The position numbers and the translations under genes are program-made. A DNA stretch of 64,000 bases from Bidens hawaiensis (lineage: Eukaryota > Streptophyta > Magnoliopsida > Asterales > Asteraceae): assembly GCA_021521415.1 (NCBI GenBank), contig JAIQDT010000027.1, forward strand, positions 767,001 to 831,000, in the 5' to 3' direction. Shown in pieces: positions 47,301 through 58,300 of this stretch. Numbering within the stretch: the stretch's first letter is position 1; each line of letters starts with the position of its first letter. The notes below the pieces were generated by a model. The model had not been told where the DNA came from. It was given only the letters and a program-made list of their open reading frames with translations, and did not search any database.

Positions 47301-47961
47301 GTAGGTACTTCTGCGCCTTCATGAGGGTAATGACGCTGGTGGTCATGCCGCTTCTCTCACCTCGGACCGAAATGATCTCGCCGGAAGGGGTAGAAATGTG
47401 AACTATCTTGTCGTGACATATAATCTCCGCTCGGTTCTCGGATAACCAGTCCATGCCGACTACGACATCGAAACTACTAAGCGTAAAAGGAATAAGGTCG
47501 ATATCAAAAATATGACCTGACAGTTTTAACTTACATCCCGCAAGTACATGAGTCGTTACTATAGTCTTACCGTCAGCTAATTCAACAGGAAACTTAGCAT
47601 CTAACGGAGTTGGAGTTAAGTCTAAGAGTCGGCTAAAGGCTTTCGACACAAAACTCCTATCAGCTCCAGTGTCAAACAATACAGAAGCAAAACAATCGTT
47701 CACAGGGAACTTACCAGTCACCACGTGCGGATCATTGCGGGCTTGACCCGACCCAATTACAAAAGCTCTACCCTTGACACTGCTTCCACCACTACTGCCA
47801 CTTCCATTACTTCCGTTGTTGTCGTTCTGTTTCAGCTTGGGACAATCTTTCCTGAAATGACCTTCCTGCCCACATTCGAAACATCCCTTCGTCGTCCTAG
47901 GTGGCTTAGGAGCACCCTTTGCCGCAAGGTCTCCTCTACATTCCTTCGCCTGGTGACCCAT
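44350..47961 (-). pseudogene. pol: Gypsy pol: protease, RT, RNase H, integrase, chromodomain
   Basis: The first segment (47961-46993) has two zinc-knuckle remnants (CFECGQEGHFRKDC is the last), protease with DTGADRSFV (DTGA codons at 47662-47673) and the start of RT up to APVLFV. A single TGA (46993-46995) splits RT; CGA to TGA would explain it. The second segment (46971-44350, 873 residues) is uninterrupted: [15 protein letters not shown], the intact catalytic [10 protein letters not shown], RNase H with [14 protein letters not shown], integrase zinc region ([17 protein letters not shown]), DDE core ([28 protein letters not shown]), GPY/F motif and a C-terminal chromodomain ([17 protein letters not shown]). 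The catalytic residues I can check are present. Confidence 0.95.
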
Positions 47962-49545
47962 CTTTCCGCATCTCTGACACTTGACACGGTCACACGGGCC
48001 AACATGATGATAGTTGCACCAATTGCACTTTGGATATTTCCCAGCATATCCGCTCGAACCCTGCCCGCTACCGTTGTTATTGTTGTGGTGATTCTGATTG
48101 TTAAAGCTCCGAGTGAATTCGGGCTTACGGTAGTGTTGTTGCGGTGGGAGGTTCGAGGACGAGGATCTGGTGTTGTCAAACTTCCTCTTTCCGCTGCTCG
48201 GGTTGCTGTTGCTGTGGTTGTCATTACTCGGGTTGTCACGGGCTTTAGTGGTTGAACCCGTAGGTGGTAACGCACCTTAGGTCACAGCCTGATCCGTCAG
48301 TTTGTGAGCTAAACGGATCGCTTGTTGAATCGTGGCTGGTCTGGAAGACGTCACCATGCCCTGAATCTGCGGTGCTAACCCATCGATATACATCTCAATC
48401 CTCTTACTTGGCGGATCCACCATCCGCGGACATATCACAGCCAACTCGTGAGAACGGGTAGTGTAGGCTTCAATTTCTGAGCCCACCATCTTCAGTGACC
48501 AAAATTCTGACTCTAACTTCGAAATCTCCTCTCTCGGACAGTACTCCTCTCGCATCATGTTTTTGAACTCCTCCCAGTTCATCGCGTTAGCCAGTTCCAA
48601 TCCAAGGATCTGCACGTTCGAATTCCACCAAGTGAGGGCAGAATCCTCAAGTGTTCCAGCAGCGAATTTGACCCTACTGGCAGGGGGACAATTACACATC
48701 TCAACCATATATTAATCTAATTAATAATTCATGATTAAAACCATTGTATTCACTACAAAGTATTTCCAATCAATCCTTAAAATCATAGAAAATAATAGTT
48801 CGGATGGAGACAACCCCTCCATCTAGGTGTCATCATCACTAGATGTCATCATCTGAGGACACCTCTGAGTGTGCCTCCTCCTCAGCCGGTTCTTCCTCCG
48901 GTTCTTCTTCGGGTTCCTCCTCGAGATCTGCCTCAGGCTCGGCCTCAGGCTCTGCTCAGCTTCGACTGCGTTCTGAGCAAGTTGCATTTGTAAGACATCG
49001 CAACGCTCTAAAGCTATCTCGGTTCGGGTCCTTGCTACCTGGAGTTGCTCTTGCAAGTCTATCATCTCGGCTTGCATCTTTCTCATAATTTTCATCTGTT
49101 GATCACTAGCCTCTTGCATTTCCTTCATTGCCGCTGCCATGCGGGCAATTTCCTCCTTAGTCTCGGTTCCGTCTTTTAATAGTCTGGAAACGTTCGCTCT
49201 CGTATAGCGCATGTAACCCACATCACGCTCCAAACATGAAACAACAGCTGCGAGAACTCGCTCTACAGATTCGGTTATGGGTGGTAGGGTGTTGGGATAA
49301 GCAGGGTGGTTCGGGTTAGGTAACGGGGGAACTTGCTCGCGATAGACCATACGTCTAATCATGTTAAGGTACCAATCCCAGCTAACGTCGTTTTCGTATA
49401 TGCCTCCGGATAGGCGGTACCTCTTCGGTGCGGGAGCTTCGAGTTCCGGGACTACTCGGGGCGGCGATGCGGTAGGTAATTGCGGTTCCTTCCCGTGAGC
49501 ATGAGTCATCGGATCAGATGAGAATGAGGGTGGCGGCGTCGACAT
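47962..49545 (-). pseudogene. gag: Gypsy gag, interrupted
   Basis: The N-terminal ORF (49545-48823) starts MSTPPPSFSSDPMTHAHG, then has a coiled coil (EEIARMAAAMKEMQEASD and onward) and a basic and acidic tail ending DDDT. About 110 bp of AT-rich sequence follows. The gag core resumes at 48708 with VEMCNCPPASRVKFAAGTL and DSALTWWNSNV. The part that normally precedes this motif in related gags is missing, so an internal deletion is likely. A TAA at 48274-48276 (CAA to TAA fits) separates it from a Ser/Asn-rich linker and CCHC knuckles, including CQRCGKMGHQAKEC. Gag would coat the element's RNA. Confidence 0.85.
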
Positions 49546-49705
49546 TCCTACAGGTAAGCCGTGTATGCGCGCGCGTATGAGTGAAAGAGGTAAAGAGATA
49601 AGATTACAAGACTACACAAACCTATGCAGTGCGTATCATTATAACTAATGGGTCGTCGCGGTTATAGTCTAGTATGCATGCAGCTTCTAGTTCGCTATAA
49701 CCAAT

Positions 49706-49718
49706 GGCTCTGATACCA
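49706..49718 (-). other. Primer-binding site (initiator tRNA-Met)
   Basis: The minus strand reads TGGTATCAGAGCC, three bases from the LTR edge. Confidence 0.95.
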
Positions 49719-49721
49719 ATC

Positions 49722-52373
49722 TGTCACACCCTCAAAATCCACTAACGTAGTCTTACCGTCAGAGGGTGTGAACTAACAGGATCGGAATCATCAGTTATAA
49801 TCAACCATAAAACAAAGTTTCAAAACCATGAAAACGTTTACGAGTAATTAAATGCGGAAGCGTAAAAACCTTTAACCAAAAGTTGCGTCACGCAGGACGA
49901 CTTAAAACCAAAGATAACCGTTAAAAATAAGTTTGCCTAACAAAAGCGTTTTCAAGCAATGCATGTTCCTAAACCGCGCGCCCGCCTCGGCTACCTGAGA
50001 ATAACATACTAAAAGTGTCAACACAAGGTTGGTGAGTTCACAAGTTATATAAAAATAAATGTTTAGCGTTTGCGTTCAGCGTTTTTGCGTTAAGCGTTGT
50101 GCGTTACAGCGTTTTGCGTTACAGCGTTTTGCGTTACCAGATAGTGTTATGTCAATTATATATCTATAGGTAGCTAGCCTATAAAGCAAGTATTACTAAG
50201 TGTTCGACACCGAAGCTGACTGTTTATCAATTTGCCTTGCCACTAGGTCATCCAGACCATGGTATGTGTTTAGCCAAGATTACACCCGCTCGACATCCAG
50301 TCGATTTTAGCGTTGGGTGGGGTTTGTCAAACCCAGTAGTACTACTCAACAGTGACTCGCTATTATCCAAATATTAACCGGTTCGATGATATGAAGGACT
50401 TTAGTTTACGCGTTTGCCACTTAGTCTTTACAAGTGATATATAATCTATATTAACAAAATCTCAAATGCGTTTCGGAGTATGTTATCTCCCCCAAGTGAA
50501 AAACTTTTAAAACAGTTTAAAAAGGGGAAAATGAAACTCACTGTTTGCGAAGAAATTCCCAAATTAAATCACCAAGATGCGCGTCACAGAAAAACTCTCT
50601 CTAGCGTTCTAAAACAACAAAGAGATTTTTCTAAGTGTCGGAATATTATCGAGTCTCTAGACCCGGCACATAATACCTATGCACATAACATGTTTCGCGT
50701 TTCGTTTGTGAATCGTGTGTGACTTTAACAATTGTATTTGTGATACATTACATGTGTAAGCAATCATATACGTGTCATGTATTCATAAAGCACATCACTA
50801 GCAATTACTCCCCGTAAGGGCATTTTGGTCAAATCATGACAATTAACTAGCCATTATTCCCCATAAGGGCAATTTGGTCAAATTATGACAATCAATTAGC
50901 AATTATTCCCCGCAAGGGTAGTTTGGTCAAAACATAACAATTATATAGCAAGTATCATGTTTCATGCGTTTTCACAAAACTCAGCAGCTAGTTTCACCGA
51001 GACAGAAATTCTACTTACAAGATTGTACTATTCCACTGATCATAGCATCTCAATTAATTTACCAAAAATCATCACAGAAGCATATATATCTTAGGTTTCC
51101 AGAACATATTTTATTATATTTTTATTCCACATAGTTTTCTCACAATCATCAAATCATTACAGCAAACTCACAACAGTCAAATTCATGCGCAACAGAATGT
51201 TATTCGCAATTCCCGTTAAACGAAAAATCCAATAAATGCAAGACCACTTGGGTTAGGTTTCTAACTCAATAAGTCAACTTCCAGAAGTGGAACCAACCCA
51301 ATTGGTCTCGTAGTTCATGAGATATAACATTTACAAAACAACCTAACAGCAGGTCTAACAGCTCAGCTTTGCACAACGTTTTTGTAAAATCATAAAAGTT
51401 AACCTTTACTTGTTTAAAAATTACAAATTTATACTCTATAGAAACTAGACTCAACCTAGTTTACTGTAGTACCAATAATCTCAACCAATTTTTACGTTTA
51501 AACTTCGTTACAGTCACTTAAACATCAAATACACATTCTGTCCAGAAACTGTTTGCATCCAAACTCAACATATTAACTATCTATGAACTATCATGCATTC
51601 ATATAACACTATAGACTCCATAAACACCATCCATGCACATCAATTACATATTACATACATGATTAGGGTTTTTGTTTGAACTCAAATCAAAGACACAACG
51701 ATTAACGTGTAACAATATCAACACTAGTTATCAAATCATTATCCAATCAACAACAATCATATTAACTATACACACATACAAAATCGGCTCATTAGGGTTT
51801 TCAATTAACCCATTAAACATCAAAATCAAGTAATAAGGATGTATAGGATAATCAATTATACCTTCCTAGCACCTAATTCTTCAATCAAGGGCTTGATTTG
51901 ATGGTTGTATGTGTGTGTGAAGGTGACGGCAGCCAAGGAGCAAGGGGGGTGGGGTTTCCGATCGGCACTTGTGGGGGAAGAAGAATAATAGTTAGGGTTT
52001 GGTTAATGATGTATTTATAAACATAACATGTTACATTCAAGTCCCTCCACTTCTAAGTATTACTTTTCTAGCCTAACTAACTTGTTTACATCTTGAGTTA
52101 ACGTTTATAACCATGTTATCACATAACACATAAGTCTAACACATAATTATCACATAATTACTGTTTTGACGTTTTCGTTTATTCATCAATCGTTTGCGTC
52201 AACTCGTTTACGTTTCGGTGCAATTCCCGAAAGACTACACATGTAGTAAGTGTTAAGCATCATTCAAACCCTAGTTTAAATGCAATGAAGTGTGCGTTAT
52301 AGATTTAATCATCTTAAGTTTGAATTGACGGAGTTGAGTTAACGGAGTTAACCTGAAATTGACGATTGTCACA
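49722..52373 (-). repeat. 5' LTR of the young gypsy element (family B)
   Basis: 2652 bp, the full-length copy. It has the 194 bp missing from the partner (about 49820-50010), the 'gcgttttgcg' repeats and the three ~57-bp units (50803-50955). Confidence 0.95.
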
Positions 52374-53238
52374 TGATCCGCTTGTACGTTACCTTCCATA
52401 TCTTTTTCGTGGAAGATCATATGCCAACTGGGATGTTTCTTTAGTTGATGGTAGTAGATGGACTCTTGTGTTTAAAATTTTCAAAAGCAGTATTTTTGGA
52501 TATGCATTTGTTGGTGAATGGCCCATTATAGCAAGGCATGTTAAGTTACAAGTTAAGGACTATCTTGTGTTGGTACCGAATGAGGAGAATACTCTGAGGT
52601 TATATGTCTTTGATAGTCGTGGTGTTGAACGTATACAGTTTGTTCAACAAAATTTGGTTATTGGTCACTCGGGCAATGTTGATATAGTTACTATTGACGG
52701 CTAGTTTCCCAATATTCACATAATTGGTATATCAAAATATAATTATTTGTTAACTTTTGTTCTATGTTTTTTTATAATTAGATGATGAAAACATTGGTGT
52801 TGTTGATATAGAAAGGGAGCGTGTTAGAATTAAAAAAGAGCATGTTCGTAACAATTTTGTTGAAGTTGTTATTAGGGATCGTTTGGTAAGTTATTTTCTC
52901 ATGTCATTAATTGGTTTTGGTATACAAATTTTTTTTTTGTATTTAAGTATGTATTATTGTTAACATGAAATACTTTTTATATATATTTACAGCGTTCACT
53001 TGTTTAATTTGCACGTGACAATGGATTGGATGTTCCGACTGAGTTGGTGTTAATAAACCCAAATGGTGAAGATGTGATGACTAAAATCCACATTGAATAC
53101 AATCGTGGTTATAACAAGTTTAGAGTTCATGACTGGCCAGAATTTGTCCGTCTAAATGGACTTGATTTTGGTAAAAAGTGTCTACTCGAGTACAACCGCG
53201 CCACTCATTCTCTAATCCTGTCACAAGTATTTGAATAG
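52374..53238 (+). pseudogene. B3-domain gene 1, 3' part
   Basis: Joining 41744-41759 to 52379 onward, with one TGATC copy removed, continues one frame: QLRDDPLVRYLPYLFRGR. A second B3 domain follows, with ANWDVSLVDGSRWTLVF, FVGEWPIIARHVKLQVKDYL and LVLVPNEENTLRLYVF (to about 52700). A short charged exon (about 52782-52885, ERERVRIKKEHV) ends at a good donor. The last exon (from 52993) has RSLV, a TAA at 53005-53007, then DVPTELVLINPNGEDV and WPEFVRLNGLDFGKKCLLEY, a third B3-like domain ending at 53238. The donor of the second-domain exon looks lost (GC where GT is expected). A multi-B3 REM-like protein, now inactive. Confidence 0.75.
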
Positions 53239-53867
53239 GTTTAAAATAATGTTTCGTGGTATCAACGTTTGATTATAATTATTATGATCTTTTGGTTGTT
53301 TAAGTTATGTTGTTATTGACACTTTTACCTATTATGTTTAATATCTTTATTAATTATTATGTTTTTGTATAAATTTAACAGATGTTATTAAATCTATTTT
53401 AATCATATGGTGAGATTCGTCATACATGTTGATGTGTTGTTATTGTTATTATAAATCTTGTAGTATGTTATGTTTATCATATATTAAATTTAGATGTCAT
53501 AGTTTATTTTTTCCATATTTTATGTTAACTAACAAATAAATATGTGTCATTTCTTAATTTATAATTATTCTTCTAGAATCAAGGTTTCTTCAATAACCAC
53601 CCCTCTAATTTCATTTTATGTTAATTCGTATCATAATAAGCTTACCGCCTATTACCTAACTTAGACTATTAGTTTAAAAACTCTTATAAATCCCTAAACA
53701 TCTTTTAGGTTTATCATCTTCTTTTTCATTCTTCCGTCATTCATTTATGTCTCCATCTCTTAATTTCTATTTTACTATTTCTAATGTATAATTAACTTTT
53801 TACGTTTCTTATACAACTTATATTTCTTATATTAAAACGACAATAAGTAATATATTATTTTTATATT
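53239..53867. other. Intergenic between B3 genes
   Basis: AT-rich; no ORF or repeat recognised. Confidence 0.5.
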
Positions 53868-54981
53868 ATGGTTTTGCATGTAAAAAGATTATTTGATAAT
53901 GACAACTTCTTTTGTCATGCTTATTCAAATCCGAAATTTCCTATTCAGGTATTTATGTAATTGTATAATAATATTTTTCTCAAAACATTCAATATTTAAT
54001 TTTTATAAAACTTAATTTTGTTATTAGGAAATTCCAAAAAAAATTATCCTATAAAATTCTTTGATGTTTAACGTGTTGCCTAAAACCATTGAAATTCATC
54101 ATTACAAAGGATCATCGATAGTGGAGTTAAAAACGCATGAAAAAACCGTTTGTTGGGTGATGGAGTTACTGATCTAATGTGTTCTTTGAAGATTGGTCCT
54201 TATCAGAGGATTATTTTTCTTTTATTTGAAGATGAAAGTAAATGGTTAGTTAGAACTTCTTCGAAGAAGGCAATTTCTACTGGGCATCGACAGTCATTTG
54301 TTTTATACGACCATAATAGAATGAATGATAAATTGGTAAAATTCAGATTCTTTGTTTTTACTTAATAGTCAGTGTTAGAAATATATATTAAAACGGTTTT
54401 AACATATAATATATTTTCCTATTTTCGTAACAGGTTGTTTCAAAGAAGAATATTGAATCCCAGTTTCAAGACGCGCTTCAAATCGGAGTAATTAACTCCA
54501 TTTTTTATCATAACCATTCATGGGAGATCAGTTTTATAAAAAACACTATTTGTTTGGTGACGGTTGGTAACAGTTGGTTCAAGATTTGTGTTTCAGAGAT
54601 GGTGACATTCTACGGTTAAAGTATGTGAACAAGTCTACCATTGATTTAAAAGTGTATGACAAGAACGGTATTCCTTTATTGTTTCCACATCTACCACCAA
54701 TTATTTGTCATCAATTATTAAACTTCAATCCACATGGTGAACATACCGCGGAGTCTCCATTTTGTCAACCAGTAGTTGGTTATTCTCACAATCCCGTTTT
54801 CGATCATGGTGATAAAAATAAGGCAGAAAACAATAATTGTTATTTAGAGTTCCATAAGAAGATTGAATATCGTATGCTAATAAATATAATACTCTTTATT
54901 CTTCTGTTATGTTTTTGTTACTTTAAAAATAATCATATAAACTTTCATTTTTTTTCTTAGCAATTACTTGCTGAAGTCGGG
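53868..54981 (+). pseudogene. B3-domain gene 2, 5' part
   Basis: Exon 1 (53868-53948) encodes MVLHVKRLFDNDNFFCHAYS and more, ending PIQ at a GT donor. Exon 2 starts at 54028 with EIPKKI, then runs into stops; the B3-like text continues in shifted frames (LPKTIEIHHYKGSSIVELKT, then IGPYQRIIFLLFEDESKWLV). A second domain begins near 54434 (VVSKKNIESQF, HSWEISFI) and continues after another frameshift as FRDGDILRLKYVNKSTIDLKV (54590-54655). The final exon opens after AG at 54960 (QLLAEVG) and is cut at 54981 by a solo LTR. Its layout parallels B3 gene 1, which suggests an old tandem duplicate. Confidence 0.65.
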
Positions 54982-57513
54982 TGTCACACCCTCAAATTTC
55001 GACTAACGAAGTTTTACCGTGAGGCACGTGACATACCAGGATCTAGCTCATTCGTTATACCAAACAATCATTTAAACTATATAAAACACCATTTATGTTT
55101 AATCCAACTAATTGGTAAAACAAAAACAAACCAAACAGTTCCAAAAGTTTTGCGGAAGCGTTAAAAGTAAAACAATAAACCATATGCTCAAACATGCACA
55201 GCCCATCAAATGTAAACAATGTGAAATAAAATTCCATGCAACAAGTATGACTCCAAACATAAGCAATGCAAACCCGCTCCTTAGCACCTCTAGCAACCTA
55301 GGCAAATATAAATACTCAAGGGTCAACACGAAGTTGGTGAGTTCATAAGTTGTAGTTAAAAGTAGTATATATATTATAGATAGTACACGTAGCATAAGTA
55401 GTGTATGTATAAGTTAGCATTTTTCAAATATACCAGGGTAGCTAACCCATTTACAAGTTACTAGACGTTTGAACCGAAGCTGACTGTCTGTATGCCTTCT
55501 TACCAGGTATATCACAAAACGCTGGCGCAAGTATGTTAGGACAATCTACACCCGTTCGACCTCCAGTCGAGTTTTAGCAGGTGGGGTTTGTCAAACCCAG
55601 TAGTAATACTTAAATCTCCCCGCGATCCCATTCTAACGGTTCAAGGTATGTAAGGACTTTAAGTGATATAAGGGCATCTAGTATACACTTGTGATATATA
55701 AGAAATTACATAAATCCAAAATAAGTTGCTGCATTTTCCTCCAGAAAACCAGTATGTAAGTATGTCCGTGTTTTCAATCCAGAAAACATGTATAGGCAAA
55801 TGTTTTGTGTTTTCAATCTAGAAAACAAGCATACTAAAATAGTTTAGTGTTTTCAATTCTGAAAACATGTACACAAAAATAGTTTGGTTTTTTCAATCCA
55901 TTAAACAAGTAAGGAAAATGTTTGGTGTTTTCTTTCTAGAAAACAAGTATACGAAAATAGTTATGTGTATTCTATCTAGAAAACAAATAGGAAAAATCAT
56001 GAACTCACCTGGTATCACGTGTAACATACTTTTCTCAAAACCAAAAGAATGCACTTGACTCGCTAACCGTTACCTAGTAAAAGTGTTTAAGTTATGAGAA
56101 TGTGTCCAACAACACATTACTCTAAAACCCAAGTATGGACTCATAAAAACTTGACCCGATGACTCGTTGGTAATAATAAGTAATTTCAAATGTACCAAAA
56201 GTCTTAACATGTATCCACACATCATATCACGGAAAATAAACCTAATATTTATCATACAACTCAACTTATGATCATTCAGTTCACGAGATAGATTATGGCA
56301 TGTACAAACTGATTTTATTAACTAAGTAAAACTTAAGGTTAAATTATGCAAAATTTACCACAGTAGCATATTGGAATTAGGTTTGTAAAAAAAATTTTAT
56401 TATATTTTTTCATGCATACAAAATGCACAATAATTCAATCATTGCAGATAGGTACCGACAGTTCAGCAGCTTGCGCAACAAAAAGTTGTTTCATGGTTCT
56501 CTCAACTCATTTATCCAAATTGTACAAGTCCAATTGGGTTGTCTTCTAGACTCATAATTATAAGTTCCAGAACTGGAACCAACCCATTTCAACTTTCCAA
56601 GAAAGAGTTATGATGTTGGGAAGACAGACCAATCAATAAACGAGAACGAATCTGTAAGCAAACTGTTGTCATCAAAACTCAAACCCTAACATATTTATGT
56701 CATCCCTAGGGTTCTAAATCATCAATTAACATTATAATCATCAAAGTTACAGAGATTGAACATCTAGGGTTTCACAATAACTCATCAAAACATAAAAATT
56801 GATACATAAAACTTACCAATTAACATTAGGAATCATGTGAATCACTCAAAGACACCTCTAATTGCAATATTAAGATTGAATTGAAGGTGACTAGGGTTTG
56901 TTGGATGTTTGACATCGTGAAAGAGAGGGAGCAGAGATGTGTCGATGGTATTGGGATGGGAGTTAGGGTTTTGTTATTTTATTAATATCATATTTAATCA
57001 TATTTACAAGAGTGACCCTTTTTGATTGAGTTTTGGCTTTAAAAGAACCTATTAACACCAAACCGAATTATAATCGAATCATTACGACCAAAACACTATC
57101 CCGAGTATATAAAAGTAAAGCCCCATTGTTATTTTATAAATTCTATTTTATAAAAGCTGTAAACGTATAAGTGAATTGATCGAAGTTTCACATAACAAGC
57201 TACAAACTAATCACATAATCATTTTGCATGTAATTTCACATAGATAATATTATCAACATATGATTGAGGTATTATTTTTATATAATAACTAATAACATGT
57301 TAAGAGAGCATATTGTACTAAATCGTGTAACACATAAAATCATCCAACGCGCAACAATTATATCCGAATTATTTAAATATGTATGATTCGACATTAATCA
57401 CCAACGTGTACCGACGGACTCATGCGTGTGACTCATTATTGACTCGTGTAAATATTATGCATGGCGTTTAAGATAAAGAAGATTGTGTTAACGTGAAAGT
57501 GTGGGGTGTCACA
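54982..57513 (-). repeat. Solo LTR, family B relative, inside B3 gene 2
   Basis: It begins TGTCACACCC and ends GGGTGTCACA, with TCGGG on both sides (54977-54981 and 57514-57518). It resembles the family B LTRs at its start (CTCAAA..CGACTAACGAAG) but is diverged elsewhere. It contains five or six ~45-bp 'gttttcaatctagaaaac' units (55735-55990). No internal region remains. Confidence 0.92.
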
Positions 57514-57680
57514 TCGGGAGACTTGCAAATCTGAAAAAGAAATGCTTAATTAAGTTCAGGAGTTTAGCTGGGACTGAAACAATCTTCAAAGTTAAAAACA
57601 GAGGCGAAAAGGAGAAGGCTCGTTTTTCGTTAATTGGATGGAAGGATTATGTACTCAACAATCGATTATGTTTTGGCTAG
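57514..57680 (+). pseudogene. B3-domain gene 2, 3' end
   Basis: After removing the solo LTR and one TCGGG copy, QLLAEVG continues in frame as RLANLKKKCLIKFRSL, then ETIFKVKNRGEKEKARFSLI and GWKDYVLNNRLCFG, ending at TAG 57678-57680. F..GW..YV..N.L..G is the B3 C-terminal signature. The clean frame across the insertion proves that the exon existed before the LTR arrived. Confidence 0.75.
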
Positions 57681-58300
57681 AGTTTAGTTATTTGTTATTA
57701 TAAGGACGATGTTGTTTTGGTTGTGGTTAAAGTTCATTAGTAATGAGTTTTAGTTTTCGTTTTTGTTTTTTTTTATTTTGTCTTTATTAAAACTTTATTA
57801 TAAGAAGTATGCTATTTCATTTTAATTCTGTCTGCTTTTGGAATAATGTGTTATTGTATTGTTATTTTTTTCATTCATTTCTCTTGATATCTAACTATTT
57901 GTTAACATAATCACAATAACCAAAACCTGTATGTAACCCTAATCGATCACGATTTAAATATTATATTATTCGTCTTTTATACTTATTATGTTTAAACATA
58001 GTCAAAATATATGAATATTCAACATTTTACTCACATTATGTTATTTATATTAAACCTAATACTGATTTCCTAAATATATTCCTATATTTTAATAATATAA
58101 AATCGTATTACATGATGTAAGATATTTTCCATTTTCTTATAATAATCACATATCAAAATATATTTAATATTATCACATAACAAAATATTTTTAATATTAT
58201 CAAATCATTAAATATTCTATTATAATTATCTTCCATATTTAGCATTTTGTAGAATTTCTAAAGATCTCTTCCACCATTTTTCTATGTTATTTCTCTAACC
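57681..58300. other. Intergenic between B3 gene 2 and Rep
   Basis: AT-rich with no ORF or terminal structure recognised; probably the 3' flank of the B3 gene and the Rep promoter region. Confidence 0.5.

Larger units (their letters stand above)
41760..52373 (-). mobile_element. Young, nearly intact Ty3/gypsy chromovirus-type element, family B
   Basis: The LTRs are 41760-44217 and 49722-52373, with perfect TGATC duplications at 41755-41759 and 52374-52378. The internal order on the minus strand is primer site, gag, protease, RT, RNase H, integrase, chromodomain. The LTRs differ at only a few sites apart from a 194-bp deletion in the left one. Pol has one premature stop; gag has a stop and an apparent internal loss. 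It inserted inside an exon of B3 gene 1. Confidence 0.95.

Noticed and set aside
47725..48255. 176-residue ORF on the plus strand
   Set aside because: It is antisense to the gag zinc-knuckle and linker region of the young gypsy element.
57672..57681. CTAG at the end of B3 gene 2 as a possible Helitron 3' terminus
   Set aside because: It is part of the coding end (GGC TAG), no hairpin lies just before it, and Rep follows on the same strand.
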